From positions 4,351-68,350 of the forward strand of contig JAEZOA010000060.1 of NCBI GenBank assembly GCA_023441625.1: DNA of 64,000 bases, given 5' to 3'. The position numbers were made by a program, and so were the translations under genes. The notes beneath the pieces were generated by a model. That model did not search any database. It was not told where the DNA came from and worked only from the letters and a program-made list of their open reading frames with translations. The stretch is from Bacillota bacterium (lineage in GTDB: Bacteria; Bacillota; Clostridia; Acetivibrionales; DSM-1351). This document shows, piece after piece, positions 46,062 through 54,873 of the stretch (position 1 is the first letter of the stretch; each line of letters begins with the position of its first letter).

Positions 46062-47399
46062 TTAATATGCCATTACATATGATAGGTTGATTCCCACATT
46101 TCCCATCTCAGTGAAATTTGAGTTACTAAGTAAAGTTACTGATATCATTGCATCTATAGCAGCTTTATCAAACCCAGCTTTCGCTATATCATTCATACAA
46201 GTATCTACCAGTGTTTTGAATTCTGCAGCCTTACTCTCATCAGCATTCTGTGCAGTAAAAGTAAGTACTTTCTGAGCTGTAGCCTCACTGAAAGTGACTG
46301 AAAGATTTCCTCCAATTTGTTTTTGGCTAAAAGCTTGTTTTAGCTTAGAGGTCTCTTGATTTAGAAGTGCTGCAATAAGACTTACTCCAATAGAATCTTC
46401 TTCTGAAATATCTGTTAATGCGTAGGCATAAGCAATTTGAGAAGCATTTTTGGTATTTGAGGAAGCAGCAACAGGGAATTTAAAGGTTTTTTCAGCCTTT
46501 TCCTTCAAAGGAGTTACTTTACCCGTTTCTATTTTTATATCTTTTTTATCAAATTTAGATAAATATTCATCATTAATTAGCTTTAGAAAATTCTTATAAT
46601 CAACATTACCATAGAGCACCATTACTGAATTTGACGGATGGTAATAGGTTTGATGGGTCTTAATAAGTTGTTCATAAGTTAAATCCTTTATATTCTCAGG
46701 AATACCTCCTGAATTATTAGCCTGTACGCTATTTGGAAACAGAGTTGTTAAAACATTTTGACTAGCTGCAGATGAAATATTTCCAAGTGCGCCCTTCATT
46801 TCATTATAAACTGTTCCATTAATAGTCAAGGGAGCATTGGCATCCACCATCTCATATCTCCATGCTTCTCTCAAAAATATATTCTTATCGCTATATATTG
46901 ATGGATTAAACACACAGTCTAAATAAACATCTGTTAGTTTAAGTAGCTGAGCCTCACTCATAGATGATACTGGATATGTAGTAGCATTTTGAAATGTACC
47001 TGCATTTATATATGTACTATATGTTTGATTTGCTACAGTAAACAAAACATTCTTTAATGGATATTTTTGTGAGCCTGATACTGATATGTGCTCCAGAATA
47101 TGATTAACACCAGTATTATCAACAGCAGGAGTTTTAAAAGAAATGTCAAAGGACCTGTCAATATCTTTGTTCTGTATATACATAAGCTGTGCTCCTGTTT
47201 TCTCATGTTCAAACAAAACAGTCTTTGAATTAACTAATTCCATATTCCCCACTTCTAATGTTCTAAAACCCGAAATGACTTCTCCAACTTGAGGAAGTGA
47301 CTTAAGTGTAGTTTCAGCAGCATTTGCATCAACTGTGAACTGAAAGCACATAGTCAAAATCAGACATAGCGCCAATGTTAATGAAAGTACTTTTTTCAT
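46062..47399 (-). CDS. Secreted M16C (PreP-like) metalloprotease, N-terminal part ending at an in-frame TAA
   Basis: 445 residues. The signal peptide is MKKVLSLTLALCLILTMCFQ to VDANAAE. The inverted zinc motif HILEH is at residues 100-104, with a downstream metal-ligand region YNEMKGAL, so the catalytic half is complete. It ends at VMAY followed by TAA, where PreP-family proteins continue for several hundred residues; the frame continues as WGSSGNLKYLSNVIQ into the next ORF. Together they would encode about 1134 codons. A nonsense mutation, a sequencing error or a true split are all possible. Confidence 0.8.
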   Translation of the reverse strand: MKKVLSLTLALCLILTMCFQFTVDANAAETTLKSLPQVGEVISGFRTLEVGNMELVNSKTVLFEHEKTGAQLMYIQNKDIDRSFDISFKTPAVDNTGVNHILEHISVSGSQKYPLKNVLFTVANQTYSTYINAGTFQNATTYPVSSMSEAQLLKLTDVYLDCVFNPSIYSDKNIFLREAWRYEMVDANAPLTINGTVYNEMKGALGNISSAASQNVLTTLFPNSVQANNSGGIPENIKDLTYEQLIKTHQTYYHPSNSVMVLYGNVDYKNFLKLINDEYLSKFDKKDIKIETGKVTPLKEKAEKTFKFPVAASSNTKNASQIAYAYALTDISEEDSIGVSLIAALLNQETSKLKQAFSQKQIGGNLSVTFSEATAQKVLTFTAQNADESKAAEFKTLVDTCMNDIAKAGFDKAAIDAMISVTLLSNSNFTEMGNVGINLSYVMAY

Positions 47400-47581
47400 T
47401 CTTTAAATTCTCCTTTGGTTTTTTATTATTGATAATCCAAATTTCTTTTCCACTTTTAAATTATACGTAGTAGGCTGGTAAAATGTATATCATCTTCCAA
47501 TATTTATTTTAGCATAATAATTACTCCTTTTGCACAAAATAGTCGCTGTGATGTTTATTTTATAGTAATGAGGAGAAGATT

Positions 47582-49114
47582 ATGCCACAAAATCTAATAG
47601 AAAAAGCATTTTTAAAGCCTGCAGAATCGTATTGGATAGCCTCTACACCAAAAACAGACTATCCAACCTTACAAGATAATGTAAAAACTGATATCCTAGT
47701 AGTTGGTGGAGGTATTACTGGAATAACTACCGCATATCTTCTTCAAAAGGAAGGCTTTGACGTTGTAATAATTGATACTAGCAGAATTGCTCTATCAACC
47801 TCTGGACATACTACAGCAAAAATAACCTCTCTACATGATTTAAAATATGCAAAACTTATAAATCAAATTGGCATTGAAGGTGCACAAAAATATGGAGATA
47901 TAAATCAAAATGCAATTTCAATGATAGAAGAATTAATTTCAAAAAATAGTATTCAATGTGATTTTAGTCGCCAACCGGCATATGTATATACACAAGAGGA
48001 ACAATATCTTGATAAAATAGAAAAGGAAATAACAGCTGCAAACTCTATAGGCTTACCCGCTTCATTTAAAAGAGAGCTTCCTCTACCCCTCTCAGTAGAA
48101 GGTGCTATATGCTTTGAAAACCAGGCACAGTTTCATCCTAGAAAGTATTTGCTTGCTTTAGCAGAAGTATTTGTGAAAAATGGTGGGCACATTTATGAGA
48201 ATACAACAGCAATAGACATACATGAGAATAAGGAATGTATGACCTCTACTAGAAATGGATTTAAAGTATTTTCTAATAAGGTAATTGTAGCAAGCCATTT
48301 TCCCTTCTATGACGGAGGTGGGTTTTATTCTGCAAGAATGTATCCTGATCGTTCATATTTAATTTCTGCTAAAGCTCCAGATAAGTATGAGGGTGGAATG
48401 TATATATCCTATGAAAACCCCACGAGGTCAATAAGGTTTCAACCTCTCGATAAAGAGGACCAACTTATATTAATTGGCGGAGAACATCATAAAACGGGTC
48501 AAGATAGCTGTGAAAAAGAACATTACTCTAATTTAATAAAATTTGCTGAGCTGAATTTTTCAGCTATTGAAGTCCCTTATCGCTGGTCAGCACAAGATTA
48601 TACCGCAATGAATGAAATACCTTTTATAGGACACATTACTAGTGGTAGAGAAAATATTTTTATTGCTACTGCCTTTCAGAAATGGGGTATGACTACAGGC
48701 ACTGTAGCAGCTATAGTTATAAAAGATATTATTACTAATGGAAAAAGTGAAGTTGAGGATATCTTTAAGCCTTCAAGATTTACTCCTGTTGCCTCTGCTA
48801 AAAACTTTATTAAAGAAAATCTGGATGTTGCAGATAACCTTATATCGGGAAAATTGCAATCCCCTCCAGAGAAATTCAGTCTGGAACTTGGTGAAGGGAA
48901 ATCAGTAACCGTAGATGGTAAGCTGGCAGGAGCATACCGTGATATGGATGGAAATATGTATATTGTAGATACCACCTGTAAACATCTTGGATGCGAAGTT
49001 CATTGGAATTCTGCAGAGAAATCCTGGGACTGCCCCTGTCATGCTTCAAGGTACAGTTATGATGGTACCGTACTTGAAGGTCCTGCATTGAAGCCACTGG
49101 ATAGACTTAGATAA
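47582..49114 (+). CDS. FAD-dependent oxidoreductase fused to a C-terminal Rieske domain
   Basis: 510 residues. The D-amino-acid-oxidase-type FAD domain begins ILVVGGGITGITTAYLL and covers ~30-390, with GHTTAKITSLHD near the flavin. The last ~90 residues form a Rieske [2Fe-2S] domain with CKHLGCEV and CPCHASRYSYDG, which supply the Cys-x-His and Cys-x-x-His ligands. This fusion is known in Firmicutes (YhfW-like). The likely role is oxidation of an unknown amine or thiol with internal electron transfer. GAGGAG precedes the ATG. Monocistronic. Confidence 0.92.
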   Translation: MPQNLIEKAFLKPAESYWIASTPKTDYPTLQDNVKTDILVVGGGITGITTAYLLQKEGFDVVIIDTSRIALSTSGHTTAKITSLHDLKYAKLINQIGIEGAQKYGDINQNAISMIEELISKNSIQCDFSRQPAYVYTQEEQYLDKIEKEITAANSIGLPASFKRELPLPLSVEGAICFENQAQFHPRKYLLALAEVFVKNGGHIYENTTAIDIHENKECMTSTRNGFKVFSNKVIVASHFPFYDGGGFYSARMYPDRSYLISAKAPDKYEGGMYISYENPTRSIRFQPLDKEDQLILIGGEHHKTGQDSCEKEHYSNLIKFAELNFSAIEVPYRWSAQDYTAMNEIPFIGHITSGRENIFIATAFQKWGMTTGTVAAIVIKDIITNGKSEVEDIFKPSRFTPVASAKNFIKENLDVADNLISGKLQSPPEKFSLELGEGKSVTVDGKLAGAYRDMDGNMYIVDTTCKHLGCEVHWNSAEKSWDCPCHASRYSYDGTVLEGPALKPLDRLR

Positions 49115-49282
49115 CTTTTGATGGCTAATCCATAAAAGTAATGCAACAAGTGTATCCAAGCCGTCATTATTTTTCTGAAAAACAAATGGGTATAAAAAAA
49201 GCGCCTATGATAAGCGACTTACTTTTACGACATATAAAATTTTTTATGATTCTTTATGTTCCTTCATCATGCCTTGAATATT

Positions 49283-49441
49283 CTAAACTATTTGTTTTAT
49301 TTCAGAATTTTTCAAAAGATAATGTCCATTACAATCTTCACACGTCAGACTTGCAAGCTTTAGCTTTTTTTTGTCTTTTACGGGTAGATTGTATATTACA
49401 GCACCACAGCTACTACATTTAATTGTTATAAACTTATACAA
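49283..49441 (-). CDS. Small zinc-ribbon-like protein
   Basis: A 52-residue ORF starting with TTG, twelve bases after AAGGAG. It has two Cys pairs 22 residues apart, CSSCGAVI and CEDCNGHY, in the spacing of a zinc ribbon, with a basic linker (VKDKKKLKL). The function is unknown. The longer plus-strand ORF in the same place has no such features. The non-ATG start and distant ribosome site keep confidence moderate. Confidence 0.6.
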   Translation of the reverse strand: MYKFITIKCSSCGAVIYNLPVKDKKKLKLASLTCEDCNGHYLLKNSEIKQIV

Positions 49442-49544
49442 ATACTTTATTTTCTCCTTTCAATTTAATTTTATATATTATTGTCCTAAATTTTATTATA
49501 CTGCATATTTATTACAGCATGATTAACATAATATTAAGAATTCA

Positions 49545-50354
49545 TTAATTATGCATAGCTAATTGCTTTTCCTTTTTCTGCACTACTTGTTCCTTCTCTA
49601 TGAGCGGCTTAAGCTTACATTTTGCTTTGCGTTTACTTAATATAAACGGTAAATACAAAATTATCCACAGCACACATCCCAATAAGAATGTAGGGATTAA
49701 GTATCCTGGACTCCCAAAATATTCCGCAAATAGTTCCATTGGAGACCCCATAGCAGGATATCTTAAAAAGAAGTAATTCCCATCTGTTATATAGTTTACT
49801 GGTGTAATTAGTAGTGAAAATCCTATTAGCATTCCTATAACCTTTGGCAGTTTTCTGATGTCAGGTCTGAATCCCATGCTAAAAATTAAGAATATAGGAA
49901 TAAAACAAATTATCCCATGTCCTAGCATTGAGAGTATATATATAAACGAAAATGATGGATAGTAAAAAACATCCGGAGTTAACAAGGCCATAAACGCTGG
50001 TGCCAAGCCCATTGCATATGAGTATTCCATCAACAGCTTATTCCTACTGAGGGCCATTATAGGAAGAATAAAACACATTAAACTACATAAATGCAAAGGA
50101 AGTGTATATCCAAGTGAAAACTTTCCAATACTAGTGTACCATAGCATTTGAGCTACTTCTATAAAAGGTAAAAGTAAGCTGATTAAGATAATTAATCTCC
50201 ACTTCTTTTCTATCCTCTTTTCTTTAAATAGCAAAGTCAGTACAGTACATATACAAATTACTATGCTAACTGCTAATAAATGCTGTGCTGAAAATAGTGT
50301 ATTATGTAATTCCTTTGGAATATTATCTATGTACGCAAAGAAGTATTCTGTCAT
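49545..50354 (-). CDS. YwaF/TIGR02206-family integral membrane protein
   Basis: 269 residues with about seven hydrophobic helices. The family hallmark LPLHLCSLMCF lies near residue 85, and MEYSYAMGLAPAFMALLTPD and HGIICF follow. The function is unknown in bacteria. The C-terminal tail is highly basic (SKRKAKCKLK). Divergently transcribed from the MFS gene. Confidence 0.82.
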   Translation of the reverse strand: MTEYFFAYIDNIPKELHNTLFSAQHLLAVSIVICICTVLTLLFKEKRIEKKWRLIILISLLLPFIEVAQMLWYTSIGKFSLGYTLPLHLCSLMCFILPIMALSRNKLLMEYSYAMGLAPAFMALLTPDVFYYPSFSFIYILSMLGHGIICFIPIFLIFSMGFRPDIRKLPKVIGMLIGFSLLITPVNYITDGNYFFLRYPAMGSPMELFAEYFGSPGYLIPTFLLGCVLWIILYLPFILSKRKAKCKLKPLIEKEQVVQKKEKQLAMHN

Positions 50355-50613
50355 TGTAGCTCCTCCACAACCTTAATAAGTTGTACCACTAATTTATATT
50401 CCTAATATTTATATTTTATCCTTGATTTTTTAGTTATAAATTGTGATATTCAGATATCATCACCTTCATTTTAGCAATATTTGAGGAGTATCTCGCAAAT
50501 GCTGGCAAGCAAAATGCATTTATTTCTTATATAATATTAATCAATTGATAAAATTTTCTTGATTGATATCAATAACATCTAGCGGATAATACATACAAAT
50601 GAGGGCAAAAGAT

Positions 50614-51945
50614 ATGGCTACTATCGATAATTTTACACCCCAGGAAATGAAAAAAAGTTTATTTTTAATTACAGCTGCCGTTATATTTGGCAAAATATTT
50701 TTTGTAATAACTCTTGGTGCACCCTTCACAGGATTTTTACGAGCCTTAGGTGCAAATGACTTATTATATAGTATCATTGCTGCCACTCCGTACCTGGGTG
50801 GTGTTTTTCAAATTTTTGCTTCCTATGCCTTAGAAAAGTCGGGTAAGCGAAAATTGATATTTCTTATTTCAGGTTATGTACATAGGCTCATATGGATACC
50901 AATTGTTTTAATACCACTGCTAATCCCACAAGAGAATAAAAATATTGCTCTTATATTAATTACCATGCTTATCGCTATTTATTCCATTGCAAATTCAATT
51001 GTAAATATAAGCTATAATTCATGGATGGGCGATATAGTACCAGAAAATGTAAAAGGAAGTTTTTTTGGTAAAAGAACGGCAATATCCGCAATAACAGGCA
51101 TTATAGCCGGCGTAGTATCAGGAAAATATCTCGATAATATGCAATCCCTTTTAAGTTTCGCAATAGTTTTTGTGATAGCAGCTATTTTTGGTGCTTTAGA
51201 TACCAGCTGCTTTATTGGTGTTAAGGACCCACCACTAAAATCTCTAGGAAACAGTAGTTCCTTTATTTCAATGTTAACCGAACCCTTTAAGGATAAGAAT
51301 TACTTAAAGCTAATAATATTTATTTCAAGTTGGAATTTTGGATTTAACTTTGCAATACCTTTTCTCAATATATATATGATTGAGCAGCTAAAAATAGGTT
51401 ATTTCACCATATCAGTTTTCCAACAGCTGCTAGCTGGTATTACTACAGTTCTTTTTATTAATAAAATTGGACTACTCTCAGATAAATATGGAATTAAGCC
51501 AATAATTCGGTTATGCTGCTACTTTGTTTGTATATTGCCTCTGCTATGGTGTCTGGCTACACCAAACAGCTACATAATTGTTATGTCAATAAGCTTTCTT
51601 ATCTCTGGACTTTTTCAGCAAGGAGTAATACTATTATCAAGCAATTTCTCCATATGGCTGGCACCTGCTAAAAACAGGTCCATGTTTTTAGCAAATTTTG
51701 CACTAATTACAACACTTTCAAGCGGAGTTGCATATATTTGTGCTGGAGCTTTTATGGAGAAGTCACCAGGCTTTATTTATAAAATTAATAATGCTTTATT
51801 TGGTAGTCAAGTATTAAGCAACTTTCACATTTTGTTTATTATTTCAACCATTCTCATGATATGCTCAGTGGTTTTTGTACTTCCAATGGTGTATGATAAG
51901 GATGAAAAAAATTTCCATCTCTTTAGGAGACGGAATTCTCGTTAG
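50614..51945 (+). CDS. Major facilitator superfamily transporter
   Basis: About 443 residues with roughly twelve hydrophobic segments. A loop-2/3-like SYALEKSGKRKL and a mid-protein loop LLSDKYGIKP fit the MFS fold. Members with this pattern in clostridia are annotated only as MFS. GAGG nine bases before the ATG at 50614 favours it over the ATG at 50599. It ends 9 bases before the end of the convergent YdcF-like gene. Substrate unknown. Confidence 0.85.
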   Translation: MATIDNFTPQEMKKSLFLITAAVIFGKIFFVITLGAPFTGFLRALGANDLLYSIIAATPYLGGVFQIFASYALEKSGKRKLIFLISGYVHRLIWIPIVLIPLLIPQENKNIALILITMLIAIYSIANSIVNISYNSWMGDIVPENVKGSFFGKRTAISAITGIIAGVVSGKYLDNMQSLLSFAIVFVIAAIFGALDTSCFIGVKDPPLKSLGNSSSFISMLTEPFKDKNYLKLIIFISSWNFGFNFAIPFLNIYMIEQLKIGYFTISVFQQLLAGITTVLFINKIGLLSDKYGIKPIIRLCCYFVCILPLLWCLATPNSYIIVMSISFLISGLFQQGVILLSSNFSIWLAPAKNRSMFLANFALITTLSSGVAYICAGAFMEKSPGFIYKINNALFGSQVLSNFHILFIISTILMICSVVFVLPMVYDKDEKNFHLFRRRNSR

Positions 51946-51954
51946 TGTCTATAT

Positions 51955-52728
51955 TTACCTATCAAAAATTAACGACTTAAATATTGCAAGATATTCTCTT
52001 AAAAAAACATTGGGATATATATACCAAGGTGTAGCTGAGCTAATACTATAGGGTTCAAGTCCAACCCTTTTGGCAAGAAGCTTAGACCTGAACATGTGAA
52101 AATCATTTGTTATTATTATTACTTTTTCTAGCTTTTCCCCAAAGGTTTTTTCATATAATTCTTTTGAATAAATCATATTTTCATATGTACTGGTGGATTT
52201 CTCTTCTTTAATTATCATGCTCTCTGGAATACCATGACTAACTAAATATCGTTTCATACCCTCTGCCTCAGTAATGGTCTCACCATTGCCTTGTCCCCCA
52301 GATACTATAGCCCTTGTATCAGGATTTCTATTTAAATATTCTATAGCATAGTTCAAGCGTTCTATTAAAACAGCCGTTGGCTTATCCTCTTTTAATCCAG
52401 CTCCTAGAACTATTATACTGTCAACCCTCTCATTTTGTTCCGAAATAGCTGAGGTAAGAATTACAGTTATCACTACAGCAAATGAAATTAGCCATACTGT
52501 AAAGAGCCCAAGAATCACTTTTCCAACCTTATTATAAGATTTCTTGTTGTTTTTATATAGTTGTGTTTTTGTAAATAATATCCCTAATATTATACCCGTT
52601 CCACAAATAGCTGGGAGCAGGATACCCACATCCTTACCACCACTTGTGCTTGATATGAAAATTGTATCAAGTATACCTATCAAACCTAATACAAATAGTA
52701 CTATTTGAACAAGCCTTCCTTGTTTCAC
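51955..52728 (-). CDS. YdcF/SanA-family (DUF218) membrane protein
   Basis: 257 residues. Three hydrophobic helices (~8-100) precede a DUF218 domain with IIVLGAGLKEDKPT, IVSGGQGNGETITEAEGMKRYL, STSTYENMIYSKELY and VIIITNDFHMFRSKLLAKR. Such proteins act in envelope or peptidoglycan lipid-carrier biology (ElyC/SanA relatives). It follows the GerMN gene at a short distance in the same direction. Confidence 0.88.
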   Translation of the reverse strand: MKQGRLVQIVLFVLGLIGILDTIFISSTSGGKDVGILLPAICGTGIILGILFTKTQLYKNNKKSYNKVGKVILGLFTVWLISFAVVITVILTSAISEQNERVDSIIVLGAGLKEDKPTAVLIERLNYAIEYLNRNPDTRAIVSGGQGNGETITEAEGMKRYLVSHGIPESMIIKEEKSTSTYENMIYSKELYEKTFGEKLEKVIIITNDFHMFRSKLLAKRVGLEPYSISSATPWYIYPNVFLREYLAIFKSLIFDR

Positions 52729-52755
52729 ATCTCCACCTGCCTTTTAACTTATTCA

Positions 52756-53382
52756 TTAAAAGTCTAAATACTTGCTCTCTTTATCCGACTCAGTAAAGAT
52801 ATATTTTTTTCCATCCTCGGTTTTGCTAAAGGTTCCATTAAAATTAAAATGATCTGCTACCACACCAGCTACGCCATCTACAGTGACTTCCATTTTTTCA
52901 ATATCGGGAATATTCAGTATGGTCATAGCCAAAATATTTGTATTAGTAATACCGCCAGCACTTCCATTATTAAAGCTAAGTGCTACTTCCTTTGGTAAAT
53001 CTACTGTAATAGCCTTGCCATTTATTATTGCATTATTTATGCGTAAGTTTGTTGATTCTAGTACTTTATTAATAGCTGATGTCTTATCCTCTTGAAATAA
53101 TTTCTTGTCAACTGTTACTGTGCGTATTTCTTTAACATTATCATAATCATCAGCATCAAAAAAGTATAGCTTTAACTCAATACTTTCTGGCACCTCACTT
53201 TGTTCACTTGCGCTTTGGGAGGCACTTGCTGTGGAAGCTGCAGACTGACTTATATTTGTAGGAGATACTGGTTTATCATTATTCTTATATACTGTTGTTG
53301 CATATATGAGCAACGCCACTAGAATAACAATAAATATGAGTAGTATTCCAACAAGAACCTTTAATTTGTTTTTGTTTGTCAT
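52756..53382 (-). CDS. GerMN-domain membrane-anchored protein
   Basis: About 208 residues. One N-terminal transmembrane anchor (VLVGILLIFIVILVALLIYA) is followed by a Ser/Ala-rich spacer and a GerMN-type domain (ELKLYFFDADDYDN.., INGKAITVDLPKE.., NTNILAMTILNIPDIEKMEVTVDG). GerMN domains occur in sporulation/germination and cell-wall proteins. GGAGGG before the ATG at 53382 rejects the longer start. Confidence 0.82.
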   Translation of the reverse strand: MTNKNKLKVLVGILLIFIVILVALLIYATTVYKNNDKPVSPTNISQSAASTASASQSASEQSEVPESIELKLYFFDADDYDNVKEIRTVTVDKKLFQEDKTSAINKVLESTNLRINNAIINGKAITVDLPKEVALSFNNGSAGGITNTNILAMTILNIPDIEKMEVTVDGVAGVVADHFNFNGTFSKTEDGKKYIFTESDKESKYLDF

Positions 53383-53486
53383 ATTCCCTCCATGGACCAT
53401 TAAGTATGGCCGCAAAATTAATAATATATCTGTAACCACAATACATATCTATATTATACTATACAAAAGGCTTATTTTGACATTAG

Positions 53487-54236
53487 TTATACTATTGTAA
53501 CAAAAGCTTTAAAATAGACTTTATCATTTGTTTCGTTAACCCCTTCAATATATATACAGCCGACCTTTAGTTCAGAGATATCCCTGTAGAAAATAATTGT
53601 ATCCCCTGCAACCGCTTCGCTAATATAGCTCACTTGAATTGATTCAACTCCATATTTGCCATGCTGCTCCAATGAAAAACAATCCATAATATAATCAATA
53701 TATTTCGAATTGTTTAAATGTCCATTAATATCTATATCACTATAGCCAATACGCTTCTTATATACTATTTCAAGCTCCCCTCTTGGTTTAAGCTTACTCA
53801 TACGTTGATTAATAGCTTTCTCCTGTAAAAATGGAGGATTATTGTACTCAATCAACTCAGTTTTTTTAATTTCTCTTTCTTCTAAGCTCATAATAACCCA
53901 ACTAGATATTGCCCTAACTAAAACCTTACCCTCTGAATCTTTAACAAGAAAATTCCTTTCAAACTCCAGTTTCTTTGGCTCATTTGGCCAGGTTTCTATT
54001 AAAATATCCTCTTTCCATTCCGGCATCCGTTCAACCATAACCAGTATACGAACAATAACCCAAGCAACACCATACTTTTTACTTATGTCATTAATACCTA
54101 TTCCTAAGCTTTCCGAATGTAAACTAGCAACATCCTGAAGGTAATTAAATAAAGAGCTTAGCTTAAGTTTCTTGTAATAGTCAGAGTCTCCGTAATCCAC
54201 ATGATATTGTTTACTAAACACTGATAGTGCTCCCAT
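53487..54236 (-). CDS. Acyl-ACP thioesterase
   Basis: About 249 residues forming two hot-dog domains. It starts with a FatA-like segment (YHVDYGDSDYYKKLKLSSLFNYL split over the first 35 residues). The catalytic region of the second half reads IGYSDIDINGHLNNSKYIDYIMD, containing the Asp-x-Asn-x-His-x-Asn motif. It releases fatty acids from acyl carrier protein. AGGAGG seven bases before the ATG at 54236 fixes the start. It lies 11 bases after signal peptidase in the same operon direction. Confidence 0.9.
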   Translation of the reverse strand: MGALSVFSKQYHVDYGDSDYYKKLKLSSLFNYLQDVASLHSESLGIGINDISKKYGVAWVIVRILVMVERMPEWKEDILIETWPNEPKKLEFERNFLVKDSEGKVLVRAISSWVIMSLEEREIKKTELIEYNNPPFLQEKAINQRMSKLKPRGELEIVYKKRIGYSDIDINGHLNNSKYIDYIMDCFSLEQHGKYGVESIQVSYISEAVAGDTIIFYRDISELKVGCIYIEGVNETNDKVYFKAFVTIV

Positions 54237-54247
54237 AACCATACCTC

Positions 54248-54826
54248 CTAAAACCCTAGCTTAAATAAATACTTTCCAATAACATGGTCAATAGGAACAG
54301 AGCCTATATCTCTGCTATCTCTACTCCAATTTCTATTGTCACCCATAACAAATACACTGTTTTCAGGAACAGTTATCTGTTCATTTGATTCATAATTCAT
54401 TTCCTCTTTTATATATGTTTCTTCTAAAGCCTCACCATTTCTATAAACCTTATTTTCTTTAAATTCTAGTACGTCTCCAGCTTTACCAATAACTCTTTTA
54501 ACCCAAAATATTTCCTCTAATTCCTCCTCCTTTTTGAACTTAGAAAAAAGGATACTATATTTTATTGGGTCAGTTACATTATCCAGAAATGTCCTCTCAC
54601 GCTCTACCCTGCTATCAATTATAACTATATCCCCATAGTCAGGACTACTATGAAATATATTTTGAGTTTTGTTTATTATTATTTTATCTTTATCCTGCAA
54701 AGTATTTTCCATTGATGGCCCATCTACACTTGTAGGCTGAAACAAAAAAATAATAACTAATAATGCTACAACTACCGATACTACAATTGTTCCAATCCAA
54801 CTAAATACTTCTTTTAAAATTTTCAT
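54248..54826 (-). CDS. lepB: Signal peptidase I
   Basis: 192 residues of the SipS/LepB family. One N-terminal transmembrane helix (WIGTIVVSVVVALLVIIFLF) is followed by the catalytic Ser in VDGPSMENTL, the Lys in KRVIGKAGD and the C-terminal box FVMGDNRNWSRDSRDIG. It cleaves signal peptides outside the membrane. The catalytic dyad is intact. A plausible processor for the secreted LRR and M16 proteins nearby, though that link is inference. Confidence 0.95.
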   Translation of the reverse strand: MKILKEVFSWIGTIVVSVVVALLVIIFLFQPTSVDGPSMENTLQDKDKIIINKTQNIFHSSPDYGDIVIIDSRVERERTFLDNVTDPIKYSILFSKFKKEEELEEIFWVKRVIGKAGDVLEFKENKVYRNGEALEETYIKEEMNYESNEQITVPENSVFVMGDNRNWSRDSRDIGSVPIDHVIGKYLFKLGF

Positions 54827-54873
54827 TATTTATTTAAGTCCCCTCTGTTTATATCTGCAAACTTAAGTCTTCT

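Noticed and set aside
49141..49422. Plus-strand 93-codon ORF
   Set aside because: No ribosome site or protein-like features; the opposite strand carries a better small zinc-ribbon ORF.
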